NCBI GenBank assembly: GCA_026874595.1
Contig: CM049313.1
Coordinates: 59,415,159 to 59,479,158, forward strand
Reading direction: 5' to 3'
Origin: Sipunculus nudus
Lineage: Eukaryota > Annelida > Sipuncula > Golfingiida > Sipunculidae
DNA length: 64,000 nucleotides
A program made the translations under genes and the position numbers. Below, in pieces: positions 11,984 through 23,584 of this stretch. The notes below the pieces were generated by a model that saw only the letters and a program-made list of their open reading frames with translations, was not told the origin of the DNA and made no database searches. Every line of letters begins with the position of its first letter. Within the stretch, counting starts at the first letter, position 1.

Positions 11984-12775
11984 GGCCCCGCTTTAATCAA
12001 GCGGGTGGCCAATATTAATCATCCTGTCCGTCCGTCTTTCTGTCCGTCCACAAATTCGTTTCCGGATGATAACTCCAGTTTGGATTGATGAATGGATTTC
12101 AAACTGTAGATATACATGGCCCACCACTAAAGCAAGAACTCTTATGGATTTGGGGTCACAAAGTCAAAGGTCAAGGTGACAGGACCCACATCTTTGAAAG
12201 GTCTGTGGATGCATTTTAAGCCAAACTATTGAGGCCAGACCATCCATCTTGCAAATACAGGACACCTTCCAGGAGGAGAAGTTCTCCATCGATCTTGGAG
12301 CTCAAAGGTCAAGATCACAGGAGCCATCTGTCCACAAAATCATTTCCTGATGATGACTCAGTTTGTGAAGGCTTTGTTAGTGCTTCATTCAAAATGTTTC
12401 TCTCGAGATTACCTAACAATACGGGTAGAACCATATTGACTTCAACATCACAGGTTCATAAGGTCATTTGTTATATATTTCCTAGCATCACTCAGCCCGC
12501 ACTAGACGTCTATGGGCCTTTTGCGGGGCCCTTTCGGACCTGTCAGTAAAACATAAAAGAATGATCTGGCCTTAGGTTTTTCTTCTGTACGTCCTTCTGT
12601 CTGTCTGTTTTGTATTCCACTTTTTCAAATCAATATAGTTGCATATACATATTAATTCTTTCTACTTCCTCCAGAAAAGGCTTTTTTCTATTTTATGAAT
12701 TTCAGATGATCACCTTTCTTTTTGTCTGCCTTTTTATTTCAACTTCCGGCTTGCGCTCGACCTATGGTCGTCTAG
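11978..12775 (+). mobile_element. Short Helitron-like element H3
   Basis: The 5' side has AGGGCCCCGC and a hairpin CCCGCTT-TAATC-AAGCGGG at about 11988-12006, then a run of TGTCCGTCCGTC. An inverted GCGGGGCCCT lies at about 12524. The 3' end is a hairpin CGACC-TAT-GGTCG (12758-12770), then T, CTAG (12772-12775) and T. There is no coding frame. The architecture matches H2 without a clear satellite. Confidence 0.6.
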
Positions 12776-12787
12776 TTTTTAATTAAT

Positions 12788-13600
12788 ATTTATATGCTTT
12801 TTATTCGTCCGTGTATGACGGGACATATTATGGTATACCCACGGTCCGTCTGTCCGGCTTTCCGTTCGTTAACTTAAAGTGAAGCGGCGATAACTTACCA
12901 GGAAAATTATGGATGTTCACGATACCAATAGACTGTCTCGCCCGAGTTAAATTGTTGGCAAAAACACGCATATTTAATGAGGTCAGAGGTCACCATGCTA
13001 CTTTTTGGTATCGCCGCGATAGCTCATCAGGAATGTAACGGACTCCGATGAAACTCGACAGAAAGATTCACCAATATAACTTCTCTCAATAAGTTCGATT
13101 CCCATTGAATCCCAGGCATATTTAATGAGGTGAGACGTCATCATTCTTGGTGGCGCAGTGATCACTTACCATGAATCTGACAGATATTCATGAAACTAAT
13201 TATAAATATAAACCAATATAGTTCTTCACCCGAATTAAATTATTTAGGAATTCACGTATGAGGTCGGTCACCAGGCTTTGTGGTGTCAACTTGCACCCGT
13301 CTCTTTATTTTCAGTGTTGTCGCAATAACTTACCAGGGCTTTGTTGGATTTTCACTCAACTAACGATTACTACCAACTAATAGACTATCTCGTCTGAGTT
13401 CGATTCCGGGCGAAATCCAGGCATATCTAATGAGGTCAGAGGGCACAAGACGTGGCGTTATGATGTTTTACCAAAAATCGGATGGATTTTCGTGAAACTC
13501 GTTATAAATGTTAAATAATATTATAAATCTCAAAATTTTAATTATCGGCAAAATCTGCGCATAGTTAATGAGGCCAGAGGTCAGAAGACACATGTCAGGC
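12788..13600 (+). mobile_element. Helitron-like remnant H4 with 140-166 bp tandem units
   Basis: It starts with a hairpin CCGT-GTATG-ACGG followed by GTCCGTCTGTCCGG, the same head style as H2 and H3. The anchor GCATAT(T/C)TAATGAGGTCAGA recurs near 12968, 13116, 13255 (worn), 13421 and 13558. That gives five units spaced 138-166 bp. No CTAG end with a hairpin was found, so the 3' end is lost or unrecognised. Confidence 0.55.
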
Positions 13601-13960
13601 GTAACATGCACGCTTGCGGTACTCTTGTTCCAATTTTACCTAGTGAGCAAGATGTACAACAAATTCTTGGTCAAGTTTAAAGATGGGTCATTTCCGCTCT
13701 CTGGTGTTGCTAAAGACCTCGTATTTTACAGTTTATCCTCTACAGGGTGTTGAATCTGTTGATCATCCTTGAGACCTATATCACACCTTTTACCAGACTT
13801 GCACAGGTACCACAAACATCTCTGGTTCCAATCAGGACTTGATCTTGAGATATGTGTACAGATATACATCCACATGGGAACAGATATTTCATGCTTGTTA
13901 ATGTAACTAACCATATGCACTGTTCTATCGGCTGAGGGCTTTTGTCAGCTTCTGCTGATA

Positions 13961-14998
13961 CAGTGGAACCTCTCCTAGTGGGCACCTCTATAAAGTGGGC
14001 ACCTCTATAAAGTGGGCACTTTTGGGCAGTCCCGTTTTTTATTCTCTTTATCATGTTTAGCTAATGTGGGCACCTCTATATTCTGTAAACTGGGCAGTTT
14101 TGAAGAGCTAATGTGGGCACTTCATGGATTTACAGCAACTTTGTAAGCCTTCCTTATATTGCTTTTAAAGATTTAAGATAATATTAACTCTTTATAATTT
14201 ATTAATTATTAATTATGATTAATATTCATAAATTTCAATATTAAAAATCAAAACATATGAACTAAATTTAGAGGTGTACAAGTGAACATTGCATAATCAT
14301 GATTATAATCTACTTGACTCAAAACTAAGCTTTGGATGCATGCATACTAATTAGATTAATATGCCTGCACCAGCTCAAGTCAGAGATCACCCCAGACTAA
14401 ATTGCCCTGAGCTAATTAATTAATATTTGTTTGTTTGGCTAGGAAGACAGAGTGGAAGGAAGCCCTGCTCATTCACCCAATTAATACTCTGTGATGAGGT
14501 GACACTGCTAAATGCCCCTCTGGCCCAACACAGGTAGTCAGGTACACGCCCATTAGACCAGGGCAGTGTTTATTTAACAGTTGTTACATAACGATTCATA
14601 CTGTTGAAATGGTGTTCAACCTGGACTTTCTAAAAGCACATGCAAAGCTACAATGTGCACTTTGCTCCAAACAATCTACAATCACAGCCTTTTCACCACA
14701 AAATAAGAATTGTGACAACTTAACACATTCATTCAAAGTGCATCACACTTAAAGTGATTTATTGACTTCCAGTGACTGGATTGATGTTTTCGTTTTACCT
14801 ACTTGCCAACTTGATATAGAATGTTTTCTTAAGATGATAGTATTTAGATGAGAGACGTACTGTCTTTGCTTTTTCCTTGTGTATTTTTTTTATCCGAAAA
14901 TGACTAGATTTAAAAAATTATATTATTAAGAATTATTACTTCTCATGGTAATGCTAAAATCCACAGGCTGCTTTGCCATTTTGTGCTTATAAAATATA

Positions 14999-15037
<39 letters not shown>

Positions 15038-15377
15038 TATATATATATGAGTTCAGCTATTCTATAGACCATCTGCAAAGAGTTTCATTTTATTGTGCGT
15101 ATTTTTTGTCCATACTTTTATGTAATAAAATAAATATTCTCTATCAAATATCTTGATAATTAAAAATAAATTGTCACTGAAAACTTATCCTTAAATAAAG
15201 AAAGATTATACATGAAAAAAGTTATTTTAGTTATCTCAAAAATGAGTAATTATAGCAATATATCACACTAGGGGCAGCACTCTATGTGCTCGCCATTACC
15301 TCCATATAGTGGGCACCTCTATAAAGTGGGCACTTTGGTCCAGTCCCAAGGGTGCCCACATTATAGAGGTTTGACTG
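13961..15377. mobile_element. Non-autonomous TIR transposon with pogo/Tc1-like ends
   Basis: The left end reads TA|CAGTGGAACCTCTC, then repeated GTGGGCACCTCTATAAA. The right end reads ...ATAGAGGTTTGACTG|TA, the reverse complement of CAGTCAAACCTCTAT. Ends starting CAGT with a flanking TA are typical of pogo/Tigger-type Tc1-mariner elements. Inside the right end is a second copy of the left-end words in direct orientation (about 15305-15345), suggesting a rearranged or composite MITE. The interior is AT-rich and holds an (AT)n run; no transposase is visible. Confidence 0.6.
14997..15049. repeat. (AT)n microsatellite
   Basis: A run of AT dinucleotides of about 50 bp with one GAT interruption, inside the TIR element. 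Confidence 0.9.
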
Positions 15378-15384
15378 TATTCTA

Positions 15385-16800
15385 GACATTTTGGACTTGG
15401 AGACGGCCTTTGACTTGAGCTCCAAAGACTCTGACTCAAAAAAGGTGGACTTGGACTTGTGTGGGTTAGACTCTGACTTTCACTCGGGCTCTAGTAGTGT
15501 GGACTCTACTTAAACACTGTCCTTGTTTAGAATTACTCTATCCCAGTACAGCTTTCAACACAACAGAATTTGTCACGAAAGGCTTGAAATGTATTTGTGT
15601 CAGGAATTACATAAATGCACATTCAAATATAGCAGACACTGCGTGCGAGTTGGGATAAAAAATATAACGGGCTTTACGTGGCACCCCCCTAAAAAACAAA
15701 TAATAATAATGATAATAAATAGATAAATTAATAAAACACATTCTCTTCATTAAACAGGTTCTTTATTAGGCAGCAGATGTCGCCACGTGCTTGACGAAAG
15801 AAATTTTGACGGTAGCAGGAAACCATCGAATCAGCATGAAACGTGATCTTGAAATATATGAATTTAATGTATAATACGGGTTAATTACCCATTCTATAAT
15901 TTCCATTTAATTTTAAGTAATCTGCAGAATTTAGCCTATTTAATAAAGGTCATGCATATAGAAGATATTAAGAAAGTCACTTGGCTAATTAAATGTCTAA
16001 ATAAAACCAAAATATCTACGACCCCTGTTCAGAAAAAAAAATATATGTTTACCCAGGGAGGAAAAATGATGGTTTCAGGAAAAAGTGCGCTGGATTGCGC
16101 CTGCGATTGTATTTGAACCCCATAACGCGGACATTATGCGGAACTATAACCAAAAGGTCGTAGTACGAAGTAACCACGCGGCAGAGCCAGCTGAAAGAAG
16201 GTAAGGTTTGTATGATATATATACCTGGCTGATCAGTGGTGCAATCAAACAGGTCGTCATTCACTTGTGATCGGCAAAATAGTTGAGTTAATGACCGAAT
16301 AAATGAAAATAAACAGTGGACGTGGCGACATCTGTTGGGAAAAAATCTAAACGACCAGCACTCTTGATGGATTATAAAATGCATAGAAACTTAGTTTAGT
16401 GGGTACCACTCTCAAGCGTACAACTGGCTTTTGCTGGCACATTTTATTTTAAAACCCCTTAAATTTCCCTGTAAGTTATGTACCAACTGAACCTCTCGAA
16501 GACGGTCATCCCACTGATGGAGACTTCAGACAGTTTATTTCAAACGGAGTCCATCTCTTCAGTGTAAATGAACCTGACAATATAGGTCATATATATTTTG
16601 TGTGTTTTATATTTTATGTTCTACATTTTCCTAGCATTACACATGTGTTTCCCGGTTATAGAATTCCGGCAGTCGTCTCTCAATGCATTATTCCACCAAG
16701 GGAAGCTGAGTGAAACCTGGCTGGCGAGTATTAAACTCCCTCACACTTACGTCGTACCACTGAGTGTGACTCTACTAAGTGATCTTAAGCAAAGGTCACA
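15385..16800. other. Noncoding stretch
   Basis: It begins with a cluster of GACTTG/GGACTC/GACTCGG words (15395-15515), of the dispersed family described at 7440. The rest shows no recognised coding segment. An open minus frame at 16049-16384 has no recognisable domain. Confidence 0.4.
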
Positions 16801-16802
16801 CT

Positions 16803-17152
16803 GTCACGGTTCTAATTACGGCACTCCGGAATAATCACGATGCTATAAACCGTATCAAACCGTGGTGATCACGAAAATTTCTGTGGATCAAAATAATGGG
16901 CCACGGTTGTACTGGGGTAACTCTACGTTTTATCAAGGTATCACCGCTACTACACCCCGTCAGAAGCCGGTAATGCGACGGATGTTCTAAGGACCACCGC
17001 TGTAGGCTATGGTACACCGGAGTAGTCCCGGCGAGCATTATATGGTATCACCACGGAACATCAAGGGGTTTCTACGGTTTGTCAAGGTTGCCAACGATTC
17101 TGTTACGGATTGGACACGGTGTTGGTACGATTCTTCACGGTGGAGGTTATGT
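16803..17152. repeat. ACGG/CCGT word-rich block, left
   Basis: CACGG, TACGG, ACCGT and CCACGG words recur every 10-30 bp over 350 bp, in otherwise AT-rich DNA with few CGs. No fixed period is visible. A similar block lies at 18130-18400. An (ATT)n microsatellite begins straight after this one. Confidence 0.6.
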
Positions 17153-17154
17153 TT

Positions 17155-17155
17155 A

Positions 17156-17203
<48 letters not shown>

Positions 17204-17252
17204 GACTATTATTATTATTATTATGACTATTATTATTATTATTATTATTATC
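17155..17252. repeat. (ATT)n microsatellite
   Basis: About 30 TTA/ATT trinucleotides with two GAC interruptions. Confidence 0.95.
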
Positions 17253-17999
17253 AAATACAGTCTGTATTTTTATTTGTAATACAATAATCTCTTTAATTAA
17301 TTGAGTTTAATGTTAGTCTAGATACTTTAACTCTATATTAATTATTATTTACCGGTGTAATGGACACAGTTAAGCCTCTCTCTTGTTTTGGTTCATATTT
17401 TTCTACTCCATCTTGTGTTGATTTTTGTTTGGTTCATGTAAACATGAACTTAAGTGGCACTTTGGTCAAGCTAATGAACGAATTCACTAATTTCTCTGTT
17501 GAAGCACCCTCTTATTTAAACTAAGCCTTATTTATGATATCTATTGCGAATATTTATAGGTAATTTTTAATATCACATAAGTAAATATTATAATTTATAA
17601 TATCATATATAATTCAAGGTATTAACTTTGTTAGGGGTCTCGATATCTGAAGAAATAAGAATAAAATATCGTGCGTCATTGTTTGTTTTGTTGGGATCTT
17701 CGGAATTACTAATGGTATAGCTAGGCTTTAAATGCCTTCGACTCGACAGTCCCTTTGTCTTTTTGTCATTGCCTTGACTGTTTTTTTTCAAAACATTCAT
17801 ATTTCATTCTGTTTATTTCCATAGAAACATGTAACAAAATATGTTTTAATTAGGCTTACCAAGTACTTAAATAGGCCTGGGTGTAATAAAATATATGAAA
17901 ACCAGACAGAGGGTACGTGCAGCATATTAATTGGCCTAGTAGGGAACAGAAGCAATGATACTATAATGGTACACAAAATACAATGTTCCGAAGAAATGG

Positions 18000-18085
18000 T
18001 AGCACTTAATTTAGTGGACCTTTGTAATGTGGGAAGTTTGGTCCAGTTGCAAGGTGCCGATTTTAAAGAGAGTTTCACTGCAGAC
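18000..18085. mobile_element. Single pogo-like terminal fragment
   Basis: Words TAGTGGACCTTTGTAATG, TTTGGTCCAGT and AAAGAGAGTTTCACTG resemble the right end of the 13961-15377 element (GTGGGCAC..., TTTGGTCCAGTCC, TAGAGGTTTGACTG). No partner end was identified, so this is a worn one-ended remnant. Confidence 0.45.
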
Positions 18086-18129
18086 AATTTTATTCAAATC
18101 AAATTCATTTACATTAGGGCTGTCACTCC

Positions 18130-18400
18130 AGATCACGCATAACCACTCCCGAAAAGCTACGGATCGAAACGGAAGGCTGTACGGCGGTCCTACGGCGGGA
18201 GGGTGCATGGTAATACCGCAGTCCCACGGAGGGGACGGTTGTAATCAGGTTACACTAAGGTGCCACTACGATATGCATGTCACTACGGTGGGGCTACGGT
18301 GACCTATGAAAGTTTTAAACCGTTTAAACTACCGTAGCGACCTACGGATCGACACGGACCATCCCGGATCGGTACGGTTTGCCGCGGGACTCGCCAAGAC
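18130..18400. repeat. ACGG/CCGT word-rich block, right
   Basis: At least a dozen ACGG words (CTACGG, TGTACGG, CCACGG, CTACGGTG and others) occur within about 270 bp. A perfect TTTAAACCGTTTAAA-like palindrome lies near 18313. The composition is sharply unlike the flanks and like 16803-17152. Confidence 0.6.
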
Positions 18401-19320
18401 TGCCCCCCCCCCATTTTAAGCACCGCGAAACACTGTGGCTATAAATTGTGAATGTGGGACCTATAGGCTTAAAGGCCTGATATAAGATAAACAACTTAAT
18501 TCAGCACCATCTGGGACAAGTGACATGGTGTCTTCTGCTGAACCTTGAGAGTTTATTTCTTCAGAATATCCATAACAGCCAAACAACCAACCAGAAGCCT
18601 TAAAAAATATTGTTTTGTACATGTGATCAGTGACGTTGATCATCTATCATCAATAGGGTTGAAACGTTGTAAAAAAAAATGTTTTTTTCTCAGACATTTA
18701 TTTAATTAAGCCAAAGTCTAACAATACTTTTCAAGTTAGGCCATATTATTAAAATATATTGTCCTACTGATTCTTGGAACAAAATATTATTGTCATTATT
18801 TTACCGGTCGAGACGAATTCAGTGAAATTTTGCTTCTAATCTTGAAATGGTGAATATGATCAATGCAACATTTAGCCTATTTTTATACCTTTCGTAATTC
18901 TTTTGAGGGATTCGTGCCATACGGAAATTTGCAGCATTATCGAGGACCCCGTTTGGATTAAATAAACGGATCCACGAAAACGGGAGCGGACGATCAGAAG
19001 AAAAAATTATATTTTATCACGACCGAACTATAAAATTGGTTACCCCATCAATTTAGATGATTAAACTTATAATTAAAACATTAGAATAGCTCCTATTGAA
19101 ATAACTATACTACAGTTAACTTGTTATAGTGCATTTCATAATAAGAAAAAATGTTAACTTGATCCAGGACGATTGATAAACAGCGAATTAGCAGAATATG
19201 CTATCCTGGTAAAACACGTTTGAGTATAAAATATAAAAAAACATGTCAGTTGGCTGCACCAATAATAACAAATATATCCTCACTATGTGATCCAAATGTC
19301 TTGAGAAGTGTTTAATTTCC
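18401..19320. other. Noncoding region upstream of the ASB-like gene
   Basis: It contains a short C run (18404-18411) and AT-rich sequence. No coding segment was recognised. The proximal promoter is described separately. Confidence 0.4.
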
Positions 19321-19449
19321 CCGGTTATATAGCATCTCGACTCGCTATTTTTTCACGCGCATATTACTGTGACGTTTTTTTTTCTGTAGTGAATGTTTCA
19401 CGACGTCAGAATATGACGTCACATCCGGACGTTGTAAAGTCGGTAGTAG
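19321..19449 (+). promoter_or_regulatory. Candidate promoter of the ASB-like gene with a perfect CRE
   Basis: A TATA-like GTTATATAGC lies at about 19322-19331. A perfect cAMP-response element TGACGTCA lies at 19414-19421, with a half site CGACGTCA at 19401-19408 and an Ets-like ATCCGGA just after. The CRE is only 29 bp before the first ATG, so it may sit in the 5' UTR. Transcription start and factor binding are inferred. Confidence 0.35.
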
Positions 19450-22276
19450 ATGTCAGTTTTAGGCCACTACAGCATCATGAGAAACCTGCCTGTTACAGCC
19501 ACGCAGTTAATCTCCACGTACCTGGAACAGCAGGGACAAGCTTTCCTGAGAAGTTCCCACAAACGACGAAGCTTCTGTCGAGGGCTAGAACGTCATATTG
19601 AAAGCAATGGTGAGATAGTTAAATATACGGGGCTGAACTTAAGAGGGCTAAAAGTGACACTTATTTGTTACTGCTTATTTTTAACTTATAAAATACTATT
19701 ATATATTCCTTACATCAGTGTATAGTAAAAGCATTTTAGGCGTTGAACCAACATTTAAAAAAAAAGAAAATGTGAATTCACTTCATATTCTAGCTGATCT
19801 TTTATGTTTATGGTGAACCTACGTTTGTTGTTTTTGTCAACAACGTCTCGTACACATAACACGTCAAGAAAAATAAGTAATGAAATGACGCTTATTTTTC
19901 CTATATTGCTTAAATAATTGATATATGTATTAATATATTATTATAGTAAGGCATAATAGAAGCCTATTAGGCAGTGACCCACAAAAAGCGAAAAAGTGGG
20001 TTCAGTTGGTGTTTTATCCCCCTGAAATTCACCCCGTATAATGCACCTATAAGATTTTTTATAAGATTGACATAAAAAAAGATAACAAGAAACTTTAGGT
20101 AAAGGGAAAAAAATAAAGTACGGGAGTTATGCCAGTTTGCGGCAGGTCATCTGTATACTGCACTTTTACTGAATTCAGTTCATATTTAGTAATTTGTGCT
20201 CAAAGCGTAAAACCAAGATAACTTCGATAAGATCTTTATTTTACCATATAATGCATCTTCTAAATATCGCATCGACTTCAAACGGTCAACATAAGTCCCG
20301 GATATTTCAATTGACGACCATTAATTGTATAAATTTACTGCATGTGTGAAGAGAATTCCCAAACACAACGGTCACCACGGACAGGTCACATTGGTGTACA
20401 ATAAACCTCCGCCTGTATCGTCCACCCCGATGACATGGCAACCTCGCCATCATAACAACAAAAGTGGTCCCATAGAAAGTCTTTAGAAGCCGTTTTCACT
20501 TAACAAGCGTGTCATATACGATTTATTCAATACCGAAGTCAACATATACATATATATACGGTATTCGATACACCTCGTGTTTGCATTGATAGCGCTGGCG
20601 CGTGAACTTCTTCCTGTTGTGTATGCAATGTGGAAACGGCATTCGACACGCGCAATTAATGCGTGTTCACATGGCGTTAGTTGATGGGATTACTGTATTA
20701 ATGAACTCCCGATGTGGTTTCACCGAAGCGGGTCGAAACGCAAATGAATATGGGTGCAGTGCAAACAGAATGTGGATTTAGAAGCAATTACATAATTCGA
20801 TACCGTATTCTCTGATATAGTGTGAACATGGTTATTTGACCATCCCTGTGACATGACTGAACTCGTGGTCCAAATGGCTGTCGGGGTATCAGGGTTACTA
20901 TATATACATACATGTGTATTTTAGAAGAGCAATGTATGAATATTTTTTTTTGCGTGGTTTTCGTAAGCCTCTACATTCTGTTGCAATGACCCCGCCCAGA
21001 CTGATGGCTATCCCAGTAACACGACTGCATTACGGCTGCTGTTTGAAAAAAAAAAATTATATTTAATTAATTTTTCATCACTGTCTATAAGACGGTCCAC
21101 CCCAAGAGTCAGTATCATCTTTCTGAATTAGAATTAGAGTCCCCTTAATAAGTTACGTCTGCGGGGTTTCATTTTTTTCTCGTGTGACCAATATTGCTAA
21201 ATTTTTGGACCTTCATATTCGCGTGATTTCTTGTTTATCATTCAGGTTGTTACCGGAAGATAGTTGAAGCAGTGGCGACGGACCTGGTGCACGCCTTCAA
21301 TGAGTTTACAGATGTAACAACAGATGGCGTTCGCCGCAGGGCTCCCGTAGAGCTGCTCCACATCGCTGCGCATGTCTGTGAGCGGTATGAGTGCGATGTG
21401 GAAAGTTTGGTCCGGGAAATAGTCAGACTGATAGTGAAACATTCAAGTGATGGAAGCAGCTGGTTTGATTTTCTCAGTCCGTTCGGCAGTATTGACGATA
21501 TGCCGCTCAACACGTTGTATCCATTCAAAGCCGTGAGAAAACAACGAAATGGTTACTACACCAATGAATGGATCACGAAGCCTCACCTTAAGGCTATGGC
21601 CTACTACCTCAAACACGGAAGCAAGGTGTATTCCAGTAAAAGTTCGCTGCTTGGTTTAGAGATCCCTAAGCTGTCATTCGTTGACCAACCCATAAAACAC
21701 CGGTATTTCGGGTACATAACCCCACTCACGCTGGCTTGCCTCGCTGGACACCCAGACGCCGTTTTGGTCCTACTGCGCCACGGGGCGGCGCCACTGTTCC
21801 CTCCAGCTTTCAAGGTAGTCGGAGGCAGAGTGCTTGGGTCGCCATGGGGACATCCGCTGCACGCGCTTATAAATCAATTAAATCTCCGAGGTGGGGATGG
21901 AATTGTAGAAGATCTCAACATAGATGAAGACACGCCACCCCGACAAAATGGATGCCATATCCTGCGCATTCCTATGATGCGACAAAAGAAACTTATTTTG
22001 TGCCTTCTATATATGTTCCGGGTCCTCCAGGCTGCGCCAATCGTTTTCGCTGACCAGGTAGATCATTTTGCAAGGACCACGAACTCCGCCCGGAAAGTAG
22101 TGATTTTGAGGGGGTACGCTCCATGGGTGGAAGAACACATAAGTGCACCAAAGCTGCAACATGTCTGCAGATGCTCCATCAGAAGGTCATTGCAAGAAGC
22201 GGGTTCACTCCCCGGCGGCATAGATGAGTTACCGCTGCCAAATAGGTTAAAGAAATACATAGATTTAGAGTACTGA
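19450..22276 (+). CDS. ASB-family protein (ankyrin repeat and SOCS box), ASB17-like, two exons
   Basis: Exon 1 runs 19450-19609 and ends AATG|GTGAGA. Exon 2 runs 21246-22276 after ...TTTATCATTCAG. The join restores a Gly codon and a single open frame of 396 codons. A stop lies directly before ATG 19450. A second in-frame ATG at 19477 would give 387 residues. An ankyrin-like repeat (YITPLTLACLAGHPDAVLVL, then LRHGAAP) is at about residues 210-235. A C-terminal SOCS box (APKLQHVCRCSIRRSLQEAG, then LPLPNRLKKYIDLEY) is at about 354-396. SOCS boxes recruit Elongin B/C and Cullin-5 to form ubiquitin ligases; the ankyrin part would choose the substrate. The ending LPGGIDELPLPNRLKKYIDL recalls vertebrate ASB17, but the subfamily is inferred. 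ATTAAA at 22353-22358 is a candidate poly(A) signal. Confidence 0.85.
19610..21245 (+). other. Intron of the ASB-like gene
   Basis: GTGAGA donor and TTCAG acceptor. The 1.6-kb interior is AT-rich and without recognised repeats or exons. Short palindromic ATATAC runs occur near 20540. Confidence 0.8.
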
Positions 22277-22960
22277 AGTTTTTCTTAAACGTTTGCAAGA
22301 TTTCCTAAATATCTTGTGATATTGAAACATATTATGCAATATATATGGTGTTATTAAACGAAAATGTTGCAAAGGTTTTAGCAAAGTATATTTGTAAAGT
22401 GTATTTTACACATTTGCTTTTACTTTTATAATTCAACGAAAGCTGTGATATTTTATTTTTTTATAACACTACATGTATGGCGACATTTTTACACAGAGAA
22501 AGCAGGGGGTTTAAAGTAACCATCTCGCTGTCTTTGCATAGACACCACTGCTGTTTACTTTATTAGAGTGAGTATTATTTCATTTCCAGTTCGCAGTGGA
22601 CGTACGCATATCATTATTTATTGTAAATATGCTCTTGCAAACGATATCCGTTCTTGGAACAGGCCAGAGTCGGTAGGCTGTCATGGCAACATATAATCCA
22701 TTCGGTATTCCCTCAACCACTTAACCACTCAACCACAAAAAAACTCGTATAAAATGGATTCCAATTTACATGTTTAATAGGAAAAAAACCCCGCAGTATT
22801 TACACTGGCTCGCTAAAACGGATAATATTTGCATATTTTTATTTTATTTATAATAAGGCCTTGTTTTCTGGACGGGCACTTGTTATTCTTATTGGTATTA
22901 ATATTTTATTTCACAAGTTCTTGTACCATGGACTCGGTACGGGAAGCAGCCTTATAGAGA

Positions 22961-23396
22961 TCACTGCCGATAAGAACAAATTTCATCTGACAAGAAAAAA
23001 TTTATCTTAATTTTCTTTAAACAAGATAAATTGTCTTGCCAGAAGAAATATTTTCTTGACCAGTTTAAAACAAAAAAAAATCTTACTGACTCCAAAGAAA
23101 ATATTTTTTGTCGTTATTATTTAATAGAAAGAAATCTGTTTTTGTTATGTGCAAGTACATGCACTATGTGGATGCATGGCATTATTTCTTGCCATGAGAT
23201 GTCTTTCTGATGGCAAGAAAAATTATCTTTTCAGAAGGAAAAATCTTTTTATAAGAAAAAATTCTTATCCATAACAAGAAAACTTTTCTTGTCCCTCTCC
23301 AAGGAAAAATGTTTTTGCCACAAGATATTTTTGTCTTATAGTAAGAAATTATAAGGAGTCGGGCAAAAATAATTTATCTCTTATTTTCGGCAGTGA
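22961..23396. mobile_element. MITE with TCACTGCCG ends and AAGAAAA/TTTTCTT core
   Basis: The left end TCACTGCCGATAAGA and the right end TCTTATTTTCGGCAGTGA are inverted copies of each other. The 400-bp core is made almost entirely of AAGAAAA, TTTTCTT and ATATTTTCTTG words in both orientations, so the whole element can fold on itself. No coding sequence is present. CACTG ends recall CACTA-type elements, but no target duplication could be fixed, so the superfamily is open. Confidence 0.65.
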
Positions 23397-23520
23397 CGTC
23401 AACGTATTTGCACTAAGACCTGACTGATGCAGGTGTACCGTCAACCTACGGTTGATACTGACCAGAGCTCATTTGGGTTTCTCTTTTCAAGTCAAGCTGA
23501 AGTGTGGATAACGTGGGAGG

Positions 23521-23525
<5 letters not shown>

Positions 23526-23580
<55 letters not shown>
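23526..23580. repeat. (TA)n microsatellite
   Basis: A GTGTGTGTA lead-in is followed by about 25 TA dinucleotides. Confidence 0.95.

Positions 23581-23584
<4 letters not shown>

Noticed and set aside
16049-16384. 111-codon open frame on the minus strand
   Set aside because: No domain, no splice context, contains a tRNA-like B box that suggests a repeat remnant.
17009-17287. Open frames with Tyr or Ile runs
   Set aside because: Produced by the (ATT)n microsatellite.
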